Below are positions 1-8,299 of a stretch of DNA of 64,000 nucleotides, one piece after another. The notes under the pieces are model-generated. The model made no database searches. It was not told the origin of the DNA and worked only from the letters and a program-made list of their open reading frames with translations. The position numbers were made by a program, and so were the translations under genes. Position 1 is the stretch's first letter; every line of letters begins with the position of its first letter. Source of the DNA: Allomuricauda sp. F6463D (GTDB lineage: Bacteria; Bacteroidota; Bacteroidia; Flavobacteriales; Flavobacteriaceae); the NCBI RefSeq assembly GCF_023015965.1, contig NZ_JALKAN010000003.1, positions 223,404 through 287,403 on the forward strand. The letters run 5' to 3'.

Positions 1-578
1 TGCCACGATAAAAAATAAGCGGCCAATAATGCAAAAATAAGACCTCCTGCAGAACCTTCAATGGTTTTTTTTGGTGAAACTGAAGGAAATAATTTTGTAC
101 GCCCTAAAGTTCGGCCGACCAAATAGGCAAAAGTGTCATTGACCCATATCAAAATAAAGATTCCCATAATCAGAAATTGAGCAAAACTATCTTGCTTATA
201 GGGTATCATGGTTAAAAAAATACATCCGCCACCAATATAGAAAAGTGCGATAATAAATTTTTGGAAGTTGGTAAACTGTCTTCGCTTTTTTGAAAAAAGG
301 AACATCAGCAGGGCCAAATCCACTGTAATGGTGCAAATCATTAACAAATTTATTGCTACGCTATCGTTTGTTAAATAAATGAATATCCACCATAAAGCCA
401 AATAGGCTACGAATACATAGTACCCTTTAAGCTTTACGATTCTTTTAAATTCGTAAAGACAGGCCAATCCAAAGGCCATGAAAAGAAAGTCGAATGCATC
501 TGAACTCAAAAAGACTGCGCCCAATAGAAGTACCACATAAATTACTCCTGTTAGGGAGCGTCTTAAAATTTCTCTCAT
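1..578 (-). CDS. cdsA: Phosphatidate cytidylyltransferase, C-terminal part beyond window
   Basis: CTP:phosphatidate cytidylyltransferase makes CDP-diacylglycerol, the precursor of acidic and zwitterionic phospholipids, in the inner membrane. Translating from the ATG at 578 gives 192 codons without a stop. The product starts MREILRRSLTGVIYVV and is almost entirely hydrophobic transmembrane helices. Near the window edge it shows the family core WVNDTFAYLVGRTLGR followed by SPKKTIEGSAGG. The C-terminal CDS signature lies outside the window. The start is 4 nt after the stop of the upstream LUD gene, so it is read as the distal gene of the rsfS-ftsH-LUD-cdsA operon. The identification rests on the conserved SPKKTIEGS stretch and on the gene order known in Flavobacteriaceae. 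Confidence 0.9.
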   Translation of the reverse strand, partial: MREILRRSLTGVIYVVLLLGAVFLSSDAFDFLFMAFGLACLYEFKRIVKLKGYYVFVAYLALWWIFIYLTNDSVAINLLMICTITVDLALLMFLFSKKRRQFTNFQKFIIALFYIGGGCIFLTMIPYKQDSFAQFLIMGIFILIWVNDTFAYLVGRTLGRTKLFPSVSPKKTIEGSAGGLIFALLAAYFLSW

Positions 579-582
579 GTAT

Positions 583-1191
583 TTAGAAATCTTCTAGAAG
601 TAAAAGATATACATTTTTTGATGCACTTCCATAGGAAAGAAAATCATCCTTATTTTCGGCAGTGGGTTGAAAATGTTTTAATGTGGTAATATTGTTTGGA
701 ATGTTTCCTTGATATCTCTCTTTGATAACTTTTAAAGCTTCACTAATAGAATCCACCAATTGGCTTGTCGTGGCAAATACCACTAGGTTGGATGGAAGTT
801 CGTCCAATTTTTTTTCTTTGATTTGATTGGAACAAACTAAAATAGAACCGTTATGGGCCACCAAATGCTCACAGGTAGTAAAAAAAATATCACTTTCGCC
901 ACGAGTATTGGTAAATTGAAGGTTTTCTGTCGAAAACCGAGTTTCCAGTCTTGGGTCCATTGAATAAAAAAGGTGGTGTTTCCAATCATTTTCCGAAATA
1001 ATATTTTTCAGTGCTTCTGAAACTTCGGAAAAGTCCTCACAGTAAATAAATTTTCCACCATTTTTTTTAAAATAGATGGTAAACTTTTCATCCACAGGAA
1101 TTTTTAAATCTGGCATATGATCGCCACGGGTTTCCGTAGTTTCTTTAGAAACCTTTTTTCCTCCTCCGAAAAGTTTTTTAAAAACTCCCAT
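583..1191 (-). CDS. LUD-domain protein (LutC/YkgG-like)
   Basis: A 202-residue soluble protein of the LUD (lactate utilisation) superfamily. The family signs visible are TTCEHLVAHNGSILVCSNQ (about residues 105-123) and the ATTSQLVDSISEALKVIKER helix. The N-terminal 25 residues are basic and glycine-rich and look unstructured. True LutC works with LutA and LutB in lactate oxidation, and neither partner is nearby. The gene sits between ftsH (51 nt upstream) and cdsA (4 nt downstream), a conserved flavobacterial arrangement, so a role linked to membrane or envelope upkeep is at least as likely as lactate metabolism. The family assignment is good; the function is unknown. Confidence 0.75.
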   Translation of the reverse strand: MGVFKKLFGGGKKVSKETTETRGDHMPDLKIPVDEKFTIYFKKNGGKFIYCEDFSEVSEALKNIISENDWKHHLFYSMDPRLETRFSTENLQFTNTRGESDIFFTTCEHLVAHNGSILVCSNQIKEKKLDELPSNLVVFATTSQLVDSISEALKVIKERYQGNIPNNITTLKHFQPTAENKDDFLSYGSASKNVYLLLLEDF

Positions 1192-1242
1192 TTATGGCAT
1201 TGTGTTCTATTCTAACGAATCAACAAAACTTTTTTATAGTTC

Positions 1243-3192
1243 TTATTTGACAGGCTCTAATTCTTCTTCTTCTTTCTCAAAGGGTCTTTGACCAAAAATC
1301 TTTTCTAGATCGTCCTTAAAGATAACTTCTTTATCCAATAGCCTTTCCGCTAATTCGGTAAGTTTATCTTTATTGTCTTCTAATAATCTAATAGCCCTGT
1401 GGTATTCTTTTTCTATAATTTTAGATATCTCTTGGTCTATTTTCTGAGCTGTTTCTTCACTATATGGTTTGGTGAAACCATATTCGTTCTGTCCTGAAGA
1501 ATCGTAATAGGTAATGTTCCCCAATTGCTCATTAAGACCATAAATGGTTACCATGGCACGCGCTTGTTTGGTGACTTTTTCCAAATCACTCAATGCACCT
1601 GTGGAGATTTTTCCAAACATTACTTTTTCCGCTGCTCTACCTCCCATAGTGGCACACATTTCGTCCAACATTTGTTCTGGTCGAACGATTAAGCGTTCTT
1701 CCGGTAAATACCAAGCAGCTCCCAATGATTGACCACGCGGAACAATTGTAACCTTTACCAATGGGGCGGCATGTTCCAGCATCCAACTTACTGTAGCATG
1801 GCCTGCTTCGTGGAATGCAATGGTTTTCTTTTCATCTGGTGTGATGATCTTGTTTTTCTTTTCCAATCCTCCGACAATTCTGTCAACAGCGTCCAAAAAG
1901 TCTTGCTTCGTTACTGCTTTCTTTTCTTTACGGGCGGCGATAAGAGCAGCTTCGTTACAAACATTTGCAATGTCTGCCCCTGAGAAACCTGGGGTTTGTT
2001 TGGCCAAGAAGTCAAGGTCCAAGGTCTCTGCGGTTTTTATAGGTCTTAGGTGTACTTCGAAAATTTCTTTTCTTTCGTTCAAATCTGGTAGATCCACATA
2101 GATTTGACGGTCAAAACGTCCTGCTCGCATCAATGCTTTGTCCAATACGTCGGCACGGTTGGTCGCCGCAAGTACAATTACATTGGTGTTTGTGCCAAAA
2201 CCATCCATTTCTGTCAACAATTGATTAAGGGTGTTTTCCCTTTCATCATTGGAACCAGTAAAGTTGTTTTTACCTCTTGCGCGGCCAATGGCATCTATCT
2301 CATCAATAAAAATAATGGCAGGGGATTTATCTTTTGCTTGCTTGAACAAGTCCCTTACCCTTGATGCTCCTACACCTACGAACATTTCAACAAAATCCGA
2401 ACCAGATAGTGAGAAAAATGGAACTTTGGCCTCACCTGCAACGGCTTTTGCCAATAAGGTTTTACCTGTACCGGGAGGTCCTACCAATAGTGCTCCTTTA
2501 GGTATCTTACCACCTAATGATGTGTATTTGTCAGGATTTTTAAGAAACTCAACAATTTCTTGAACTTCTTCTTTGGCTCCTTCCAAACCGGCAACATCTT
2601 TAAAGGATGTACGTGTATCTGTTTTTTCATCGAACAGTTTGGCCTTGCTTTTTCCAATATTGAAAATTTGGCCACCTGCTCCACCTCCAGCCCCTCCGGA
2701 CATTCTGCGCATAAGGTATATCCAAATACCAATAATTAGCGCAAAAGGGAGTAATGTCAGAAATATTTCGCCGATTACGTTGGATTCCGTGTCAAATTCC
2801 ACGATGGTATCCAGATTGTTCTCTTTTTTGATCTCTGTGATTTCATTTTGAAAAATCTGCAGATCACCATAATCAAGGATATATTGGGGAACCAAACCGG
2901 ATGAAGGTAGTAGCGGTTTTTCGGCTACACCTTTGTGCACATCTTTGGCCAATGCTTCTTCGGTGAGGAATACCTTGGCTTGACGTGTGTTTGTAATGAT
3001 GACGATTTTGGAAATGTCGCCATTGCGTAAAAATTCCTGTAATTCGGATGTTGTGGTTTTTTCCGTACTTGAAAAACTACTTCCACCAAAAAATTGGAAG
3101 CCAATAATTAATGCGATTACCACACCATATATCCACCACGAGTTAAAACGTGGCTTTTTCGGGGTATTATTTGGATTGTTTTCTTTTGCCAT
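1243..3192 (-). CDS. ftsH: ATP-dependent zinc metalloprotease FtsH
   Basis: Membrane-bound AAA+ protease that extracts and degrades membrane and regulatory proteins. Of 649 residues, two transmembrane segments (about 18-36 and 144-162) bracket a periplasmic domain. The AAA module follows, with Walker A GPPGTGKT (238-245), Walker B IIFIDEID (293-300) and the second region of homology [20 protein letters not shown] (343-362). The zinc protease motif HEAGH is at 461-465. Length and order match full-length FtsH. It begins 6 nt after the stop of rsfS on the same strand, so the two are co-transcribed. The acidic tail ending EEEELEPVK is usual for the family. Confidence 0.97.
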   Translation of the reverse strand: MAKENNPNNTPKKPRFNSWWIYGVVIALIIGFQFFGGSSFSSTEKTTTSELQEFLRNGDISKIVIITNTRQAKVFLTEEALAKDVHKGVAEKPLLPSSGLVPQYILDYGDLQIFQNEITEIKKENNLDTIVEFDTESNVIGEIFLTLLPFALIIGIWIYLMRRMSGGAGGGAGGQIFNIGKSKAKLFDEKTDTRTSFKDVAGLEGAKEEVQEIVEFLKNPDKYTSLGGKIPKGALLVGPPGTGKTLLAKAVAGEAKVPFFSLSGSDFVEMFVGVGASRVRDLFKQAKDKSPAIIFIDEIDAIGRARGKNNFTGSNDERENTLNQLLTEMDGFGTNTNVIVLAATNRADVLDKALMRAGRFDRQIYVDLPDLNERKEIFEVHLRPIKTAETLDLDFLAKQTPGFSGADIANVCNEAALIAARKEKKAVTKQDFLDAVDRIVGGLEKKNKIITPDEKKTIAFHEAGHATVSWMLEHAAPLVKVTIVPRGQSLGAAWYLPEERLIVRPEQMLDEMCATMGGRAAEKVMFGKISTGALSDLEKVTKQARAMVTIYGLNEQLGNITYYDSSGQNEYGFTKPYSEETAQKIDQEISKIIEKEYHRAIRLLEDNKDKLTELAERLLDKEVIFKDDLEKIFGQRPFEKEEEELEPVK

Positions 3193-3198
3193 TTTTTC

Positions 3199-3576
3199 TT
3201 AAGAATTGTAACTGCTTTCTACCATAGTAACCTTGGCATCTCCCCAAAGTCCTTCAATATCATAGAATTCCCTAATGTGTTTTTGAAATACATGCACTAC
3301 AACATTGACATAATCCATTAACACCCATTCGGCATTTTCTGAGCCTTCTATATGCCATGGTTTGTCGTGTATGGCTTTGCTTACCTTTTTTTGGATGGAA
3401 GAAACAATTGCGTTTACATGCGTGTTGGAAGTACCGTTGCAGATAATGAAGTAGTCGCAAACTGTATTTTCGATTCCTCTAAGGTCCAGTAGATTGATAT
3501 CAACACCCTTAACGTCTTCTATTCCTTCTAATATTAAGGCAATCAATTCATCTGCGCTAGCTTTCGTTTTCTGCAT
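3199..3576 (-). CDS. rsfS: Ribosome silencing factor RsfS (Iojap/YbeB family)
   Basis: A 125-residue homologue of RsfS, which binds ribosomal protein L14 and blocks 30S-50S joining under nutrient limitation. The conserved core is seen as GIEDVKGVDINLLDLRGI, then CDYFIICNGTSNTHVNAI and HIEGSENAEWVLMDYVNVVV. Length is typical. It is the first gene of the rsfS-ftsH-LUD-cdsA operon and is transcribed away from birA. A TAnnTTTG match lies 20 nt upstream of its ATG. Confidence 0.95.
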   Translation of the reverse strand: MQKTKASADELIALILEGIEDVKGVDINLLDLRGIENTVCDYFIICNGTSNTHVNAIVSSIQKKVSKAIHDKPWHIEGSENAEWVLMDYVNVVVHVFQKHIREFYDIEGLWGDAKVTMVESSYNS

Positions 3577-3596
3577 TCAAAAATTTTAGTTTTTTA

Positions 3597-3604
3597 CAAA
3601 GTTA
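3597..3604 (-). promoter_or_regulatory. -7 promoter element of the rsfS-ftsH operon
   Basis: On the minus strand the sequence is TAACTTTG, an exact match to the Bacteroidota -7 consensus TAnnTTTG. It ends 20 nt before the rsfS ATG. No convincing TTG -33 element is seen at the usual distance, so only the -7 half is supported. Confidence 0.5.
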
Positions 3605-3659
3605 TGTTTTTTTTGTTTTCTTAGCCCTAGTTTTTAACAATTCATAAAGGCTTACATCA

Positions 3660-4403
3660 TTGGGAAAACATTTTCAAATACTCAAACTTGATGCCACGGA
3701 CTCCACAAATTTATATTTAAGGGGATTGTTGCAATCCGAAAATCCATCGGAATATACCGTTGTGGTTACCGATGAACAGCTCAAAGGCAGGGGGCAAATG
3801 GGGACTGTTTGGCAGTCTGACAAAGGTAAAAACCTTACGTTCAGTGTGTTGAAAAAATTTGATAGTCTGCATGTCCAACATCAGTTTGTTTTAAATATCG
3901 CTATTTCATTGGGGATTTGTGATGTGTTATCTGAATGTTTTTTACCGAATGTCAAAGTGAAATGGCCCAACGACATAATGTCAGGTTCAATGAAAGTTTG
4001 TGGTATTTTAATCGAAAATGTGTTAAAAGGGCCTTTTATAAATCATTCCATCATTGGGATTGGCTTAAATGTTAACCAAACCGACTTTGAAGCATTGGGC
4101 AAGGCTTCTTCCCTAAAGAAAATAACTGGTCAACATTTTAATCTTGATGAACTTCTTCACAAGATTTTGGAGCGGCTAAGGTTTTATTTGGAAAGTATTG
4201 AGGCCAACACGGTTGCCCAATTGGTGCCAGCCTACGAAAGCATGCTTTTTAGAAAAGATAAACCATCAACTTTTAGAGACCCTTTAGATAATAATTTCAT
4301 GGGTTACATTCGCAACGTATCGCCATCGGGCAAACTGGTGGTCGAATTGGAGGATAAGGTGTTCAAGGAGTTTGATTTGAAAGAGATTACCTTGCTTTAT
4401 TGA
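3660..4403 (+). CDS. birA: Biotin--[acetyl-CoA-carboxylase] ligase
   Basis: Activates biotin as biotinyl-AMP and attaches it to biotin carboxyl carrier proteins. The catalytic-domain marks are DATDSTNLYLR near the N-terminus, GRGQMGTVWQS (the GRGRxGR-type biotinyl-adenylate loop), VKWPNDIM and KVCGILIEN, then GIGLNVNQ. There is no N-terminal DNA-binding domain, so it is a ligase only. The best start is TTG at 3660; no in-frame ATG occurs before the DSTN motif. It diverges from rsfS, and its 3' end overlaps the convergent SRPBCC gene by 7 nt. Confidence 0.93.
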   Translation: MGKHFQILKLDATDSTNLYLRGLLQSENPSEYTVVVTDEQLKGRGQMGTVWQSDKGKNLTFSVLKKFDSLHVQHQFVLNIAISLGICDVLSECFLPNVKVKWPNDIMSGSMKVCGILIENVLKGPFINHSIIGIGLNVNQTDFEALGKASSLKKITGQHFNLDELLHKILERLRFYLESIEANTVAQLVPAYESMLFRKDKPSTFRDPLDNNFMGYIRNVSPSGKLVVELEDKVFKEFDLKEITLLY

Positions 4404-4795
4404 CCTATTTTGTCCATGTTGTTGGATAGGGTTCCAATAAAATTGGTAATAGGTGTTTTAATCATCATGGCCATCATAGCATTGAATTCGCCTTCAAAGC
4501 TCAATCCTACCTCACTATCATTTTCTCCCAAACGTGTGATATCGGCGGTTAATGTAAATGGTAGCTTATCACTTGCTGCCCCTAAGATCACTTTTTCGTG
4601 AGGGTGCTGTTCCTTGAGTCTCAATACAATTTCCGGCATACCTTTTAGTGCAAACTTGAAGGTGTTTTCGTCCAACACTTCAAATTTATCAATATTGTCG
4701 GGCATTAAGGTTTCAAAGTTTTTGATGTCGGACAGGAAATCAAACACTTCCTTGTTGCTTTTAGCTACTTTCTTTTTTGGAGATTCAATGTGCAT
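4397..4795 (-). CDS. SRPBCC-fold (START/polyketide-cyclase-like) protein
   Basis: A 132-residue protein with the length and pattern of SRPBCC/Bet v1-fold ligand-binding proteins. It begins MHIESPKKKVAKSNKEVFDF, followed by alternating beta-strands and a long C-terminal helix (MMAMMIKTPITNFIGTLSNN). No catalytic residues can be assigned, and the ligand is unknown. It lies 9 nt downstream of pyrE on the same strand and is probably co-transcribed with it. It ends convergently with birA, overlapping by 7 nt. Confidence 0.75.
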   Translation of the reverse strand: MHIESPKKKVAKSNKEVFDFLSDIKNFETLMPDNIDKFEVLDENTFKFALKGMPEIVLRLKEQHPHEKVILGAASDKLPFTLTADITRLGENDSEVGLSFEGEFNAMMAMMIKTPITNFIGTLSNNMDKIGQ

Positions 4796-4804
4796 TGTAT
4801 AGTA

Positions 4805-5443
4805 TTATTTCCATTCTTGTGGATTGGATTTCCACTCTAATAATGTTTGTAATTGGGATTCTTTTATGTAATTGGTGTCAGAAGCCTGCTCAATTAGGTT
4901 CTCGTAATCGGACAAGGTGTGCAGTTCTACGTCTTGTTTTTTAAAATTTTCCGTAGATACAGGAAACCCATATGTAAAAATAGCAATCATTCCTTTGATG
5001 TCCGCTTGTTCCTCCTTTAAAGCCTTTACAGCATTTAAACTGCTGTTACCGGTACTAATCAAATCTTCGATCACTACCACACTTTGCCCTGGCTCAAAAT
5101 ATCCTTCAATCTGGTTTTGTCTGCCATGTTCTTTAGGCTTTGGCCTTACATATACGAAAGGTAGTCCAAGTGCTTCGGCAACCAAGATACCGATTCCGAT
5201 GGCCCCAGTAGCGACTCCGGCGATCACATCCGGCTTTCCGTAAAGCTTTTCCACTTGTTTGGCTATTTCTTCCCGCACAAAATTCCTGACCATGGGGTAA
5301 GAAAGCATAATCCTGTTGTCACAATAAATTGGAGATTTCCAACCAGAAGCCCATGTAAAAGGATTTTCAGGTTCCAACTTTATTGCATTAATTTGTAATA
5401 ACAGCTCGGCTGTTTTTTTTGCGATTCCCTTATCTAAAACCAT
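4805..5443 (-). CDS. pyrE: Orotate phosphoribosyltransferase
   Basis: Joins orotate to PRPP to give OMP, the fifth step of pyrimidine synthesis. The PRPP-binding loop is VVVIEDLISTGNSSLNAVKA, preceded by GVATGAIGIGILVAEALGLP and the flexible loop VRPKPKEHGRQNQIEG. I place the start at the ATG at 5443 (MVLDKGIAKKTAELLLQINA), giving 212 residues. The reading frame stays open upstream to 5644, but that extension is antisense to the Nudix gene and lacks family similarity. The -7 element TACATTTG ends only 4 nt before this ATG, which supports the start and suggests a leaderless mRNA. Confidence 0.95.
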   Translation of the reverse strand: MVLDKGIAKKTAELLLQINAIKLEPENPFTWASGWKSPIYCDNRIMLSYPMVRNFVREEIAKQVEKLYGKPDVIAGVATGAIGIGILVAEALGLPFVYVRPKPKEHGRQNQIEGYFEPGQSVVVIEDLISTGNSSLNAVKALKEEQADIKGMIAIFTYGFPVSTENFKKQDVELHTLSDYENLIEQASDTNYIKESQLQTLLEWKSNPQEWK

Positions 5444-5447
5444 TGCG

Positions 5448-5455
5448 CAAATGTA
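5448..5455 (-). promoter_or_regulatory. -7 promoter element of pyrE, overlapping the Nudix start codon
   Basis: Minus-strand TACATTTG matches TAnnTTTG exactly and covers the ATG of the divergent Nudix gene. Only 4 nt separate it from the pyrE ATG. A -33 TTG at the normal distance is not seen. Confidence 0.5.
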
Positions 5456-6050
5456 TGAAGTTTTTGTTAATGAGGCCCCACTGATTTTAACAAACAAGAG
5501 ACCCCAGGATTCCGATGACAATTTGTTTTCTTTGGATGGTGATTCTATTGTTGAGGCTATTCGACTATTGTCCAAAAAGAAACTGGATAAAGCATATCTG
5601 TACCATCCTGATGAGGAAAAAATACTAAAGCTTTTTATGCACAAGATTCCCGTGGTGGTTGCTGGGGGCGGATTTGTGATAAATAAAAAAGGGAAAGTCC
5701 TCTTTATTTATAGAAATGGAAAATGGGATTTGCCCAAAGGAAAAGTTGACAAAGGGGAATCTATAGAGCGTGCGGCGATTCGTGAGGTGGAGGAAGAGAC
5801 CGGGGTGAAGAACCTTATAATCGATAGGTTTCTTCATACTACCTATCATATATTTAAAAGAAATGGGGAGTATCGCTTAAAGCAAACACATTGGTTTGTT
5901 ATGTCGACCGATTACAAAGGGAAATTGGTGGCAGAAAAATCTGAAGGCATCAAAAGAGTAAAATGGAAAGGGCCTAAAAAAACCAAAAAGGCTTTAAAGA
6001 ACTCTTACCATAACGTTAAAATTTTGTTCGAGGATTGGCCATTTAATTAG
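5451..6050 (+). CDS. Nudix hydrolase
   Basis: A 199-residue protein with a complete Nudix box, from GKVDKGESIERAAIREVEEE through the following TGV (about residues 101-123). The box binds Mg2+ and hydrolyses a nucleoside diphosphate linked to another group. The N-terminal 60 residues form a separate small domain of unknown role (YEVFVNEAPLILTNK). The strand before the box, GGGFVINKKGKVLFIYRNGK, is typical. The substrate cannot be read from sequence. The start is 7 bp from the divergent pyrE start, and the end overlaps the convergent M14 peptidase by 8 nt. Confidence 0.9.
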   Translation: MYEVFVNEAPLILTNKRPQDSDDNLFSLDGDSIVEAIRLLSKKKLDKAYLYHPDEEKILKLFMHKIPVVVAGGGFVINKKGKVLFIYRNGKWDLPKGKVDKGESIERAAIREVEEETGVKNLIIDRFLHTTYHIFKRNGEYRLKQTHWFVMSTDYKGKLVAEKSEGIKRVKWKGPKKTKKALKNSYHNVKILFEDWPFN

Positions 6051-7815
6051 GAAGCAAACCTGAGGCACTGCTATTTTTTGCTATCCTGAAAATGGGGTAG
6101 GTGCGATAGGCATCTTCAAAATGTTCGGAGCGCTCAAAAATCCAATTTAATTGTGCATACCAGTTATTGGCAAAATTAAGGTCGGATTCTTTTCGTGTTT
6201 TAAACTCTTTTAACAATATAGAATCGTTTTTTAGCATTTCCAGTGCAACATCTTCAAAAACATAGGGGGAGAAACCTTCTTTACGCTGTAATACGGTATC
6301 AAAAAAATTCCAATTAAAGAATGAGTCTACACCTTGTGGCTCCAGCGTTTCCATGAGATACCTAATTCCTGGTTGATGGGTAGGCACCAAAAGATCACCT
6401 ATTTCTAAAGGGACTTCTTTTATGCTTTTCTCCACCTGGGTGTTGGAATGGAGGTAATGCCCCTCGTAAGGTGTGGTCCTGGTGTCAAAATCCTTTATTT
6501 TATATGCTTCTACAGATACAATAGTGTCTTTTTTTATAGGCGAATACTGAATTTTATTGGCATCCAAACGTTCGATTACTTTTTTCCAGCTTCGTTTTAC
6601 AATGTAAGCTTCCGGCACTTCAACAGTATCTGCGGGGTAAAAATAATCTTGGTATATTGTTTCTTTGGTAAAAGGCTTGTCACGGTTATATTTTATTCTT
6701 GGAAGCCCGGTTACTTGGCTTGTGATTTTTTCCGCTTCGTAACCCTTAAAATTGAGTACAGAGCTTTGAGTAGTGTCCACTTTCCAGTTAAAGTAATATT
6801 CAGAAAGATTTAAATTATTTGCAAGTGTTTCTTTTCGTAAGGAAGTAATATTGTCATGCTCAACTTCAACTACCTCGATCAGGCTGCGCATTAGTTCGTA
6901 GGTTCCCTCGACACGTTGTTTGTATGGTTTAAGCATGTGGGTTTCTACCATAAGGCCCAAAGTACTCCAAAGGGTTGTATAGCCGGTAGAATATCTTGGG
7001 TGGTCCATGAATTGGCTGAAACCCATTTCTGGAGACACATTAAATACATTTACATAAGGCGTAATATCCCATTCTTTTTGAATCAATGAACTTTCAAGAC
7101 CCGGCATTAAGGTGTTGTGCAGGTATGCGCCCAATTTTCCACCCAATTTATTGTGCTGGGTAAAAAGATGGGTTAGAATATATTGGTAATCTGCTCCATT
7201 GCTAACATGGTTGTCAACGAATACATCAGGTTTCACGATGTGGAAAATTTGAGCGAACGTCTTAGCATTTTGGGTATCCATTTTTATGAAATCCCGGTTA
7301 AGATCATAATTGCGCGCATTTCCTCTAAAGCCATATTCCAAAGGACCATTTTGGTTGGTCCGTGTAGTGGAGTTCCTATTGTGCGCACCACCTATGTTAT
7401 ATATTGGAATGGTTACCAATACCGTATTTTTGGGCATATCCACTTTGCCTGTGGCCAAATCCCTGTAAAGCATCATGGTGGCATCTATACCATCGCTTTC
7501 ACCTGGGTGAATACCATTGTTTATAAGTATGATGGATTTTTCCTTACGAATATTTTCATAGTTAAAATCAGCATCAGGATTAAATGTTATTGTGTGCAGT
7601 GGGTAGCCACTGTCGGTTTTACCGATGGTGCGAATATTGATTTCCGGAAAGTCTCGGGCAAGGGTAATGTAATAATCAATGGTTTGCTGATAGGTAGCTG
7701 TTTCTTTACCGTCCGATTGTTCATATTTGGTCGGATATGAGGATTTTTCATCTTGTGTTTCGGAGTCACAGGATATGAAAATGATCAAGGCTGTAATAAA
7801 AATGATATGCTTCAA
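6043..7815 (-). CDS. M14-family zinc carboxypeptidase, lipoprotein
   Basis: A 590-residue secreted metallopeptidase. The N-terminus MKHIIFITALIIFISCDSE is a lipoprotein signal peptide with the acylated Cys at about residue 16. Zinc ligands appear as NGIHPGESDG (HxxE) and DNHVSNGADY. The MVETHM segment could supply the catalytic glutamate of the M14 fold. The C-terminal 250 residues are a family-specific extension. A likely job is trimming peptides or peptidoglycan fragments outside the cell, which is inference. A -7 match (TATTTTTG, 7864-7871) lies about 48 nt upstream of the ATG. Confidence 0.85.
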   Translation of the reverse strand: MKHIIFITALIIFISCDSETQDEKSSYPTKYEQSDGKETATYQQTIDYYITLARDFPEINIRTIGKTDSGYPLHTITFNPDADFNYENIRKEKSIILINNGIHPGESDGIDATMMLYRDLATGKVDMPKNTVLVTIPIYNIGGAHNRNSTTRTNQNGPLEYGFRGNARNYDLNRDFIKMDTQNAKTFAQIFHIVKPDVFVDNHVSNGADYQYILTHLFTQHNKLGGKLGAYLHNTLMPGLESSLIQKEWDITPYVNVFNVSPEMGFSQFMDHPRYSTGYTTLWSTLGLMVETHMLKPYKQRVEGTYELMRSLIEVVEVEHDNITSLRKETLANNLNLSEYYFNWKVDTTQSSVLNFKGYEAEKITSQVTGLPRIKYNRDKPFTKETIYQDYFYPADTVEVPEAYIVKRSWKKVIERLDANKIQYSPIKKDTIVSVEAYKIKDFDTRTTPYEGHYLHSNTQVEKSIKEVPLEIGDLLVPTHQPGIRYLMETLEPQGVDSFFNWNFFDTVLQRKEGFSPYVFEDVALEMLKNDSILLKEFKTRKESDLNFANNWYAQLNWIFERSEHFEDAYRTYPIFRIAKNSSASGLLPN

Positions 7816-7885
7816 AATATCTTAGGAACTTTAGTTTGCACAAAAACATGTGCCTGGCAGTACCAAAAATACAGAATAAAATAAT

Positions 7886-8299
7886 TTAAGAGGCTACATC
7901 CATGCAAACAAGATCGTTGGTTTCAATTTTAAAAATGGGCTTGTTCTTAAACTTGAGTGGATGTGGACACTTATCTTTAAAGGTGTTCCATTTTTCATAA
8001 TCCAAAGGATCAATGGATGAGGTAATTAAATTTATAATGATTTGTTTCTTTATATCAAGGGAAATCAGTTCATCGAGAAAATCCCAACCGTCCATTATCG
8101 GCATGTTGATGTCAAGAAATATCACCTCTGGCATATTCATTCCTTTTGCTTGCCTATCTTTAATTGCATGGAATGCCTCAAGACCATTTTGAAAAATTTG
8201 TATATCGTCACAGCTGGTAGCAGAATTCAACATTTTTTTGATGCCAAATACAGTGATGGGATCATCATCCACAATAAAAATACAGCTAATTTTCTTCAT
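7886..8299 (-). CDS. Single-domain response regulator
   Basis: A 137-residue REC domain with no output domain. The acidic pair is in FIVDDDPITVFGIKK, the phosphoacceptor Asp is in VIFLDINMPIMDGWDFLDEL, and the switch Thr/Ser and Lys region lies toward the C-terminus. I use the ATG at 8299 (MKKISCIFIVDDDP). An upstream in-frame ATG at 8338 would add 13 residues inside the kinase gene. It overlaps the 3' end of the histidine kinase by 14 nt, so the pair is translationally coupled. It resembles the Rcp1 type, which signals through phosphotransfer or protein contact. Confidence 0.88.
   Translation of the reverse strand: MKKISCIFIVDDDPITVFGIKKMLNSATSCDDIQIFQNGLEAFHAIKDRQAKGMNMPEVIFLDINMPIMDGWDFLDELISLDIKKQIIINLITSSIDPLDYEKWNTFKDKCPHPLKFKNKPIFKIETNDLVCMDVAS

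Noticed and set aside
5444..5644. N-terminal extension of PyrE by 67 residues
   Set aside because: It is antisense to the Nudix coding region, lacks PyrE similarity, and the -7 element ends 4 nt before the shorter start.
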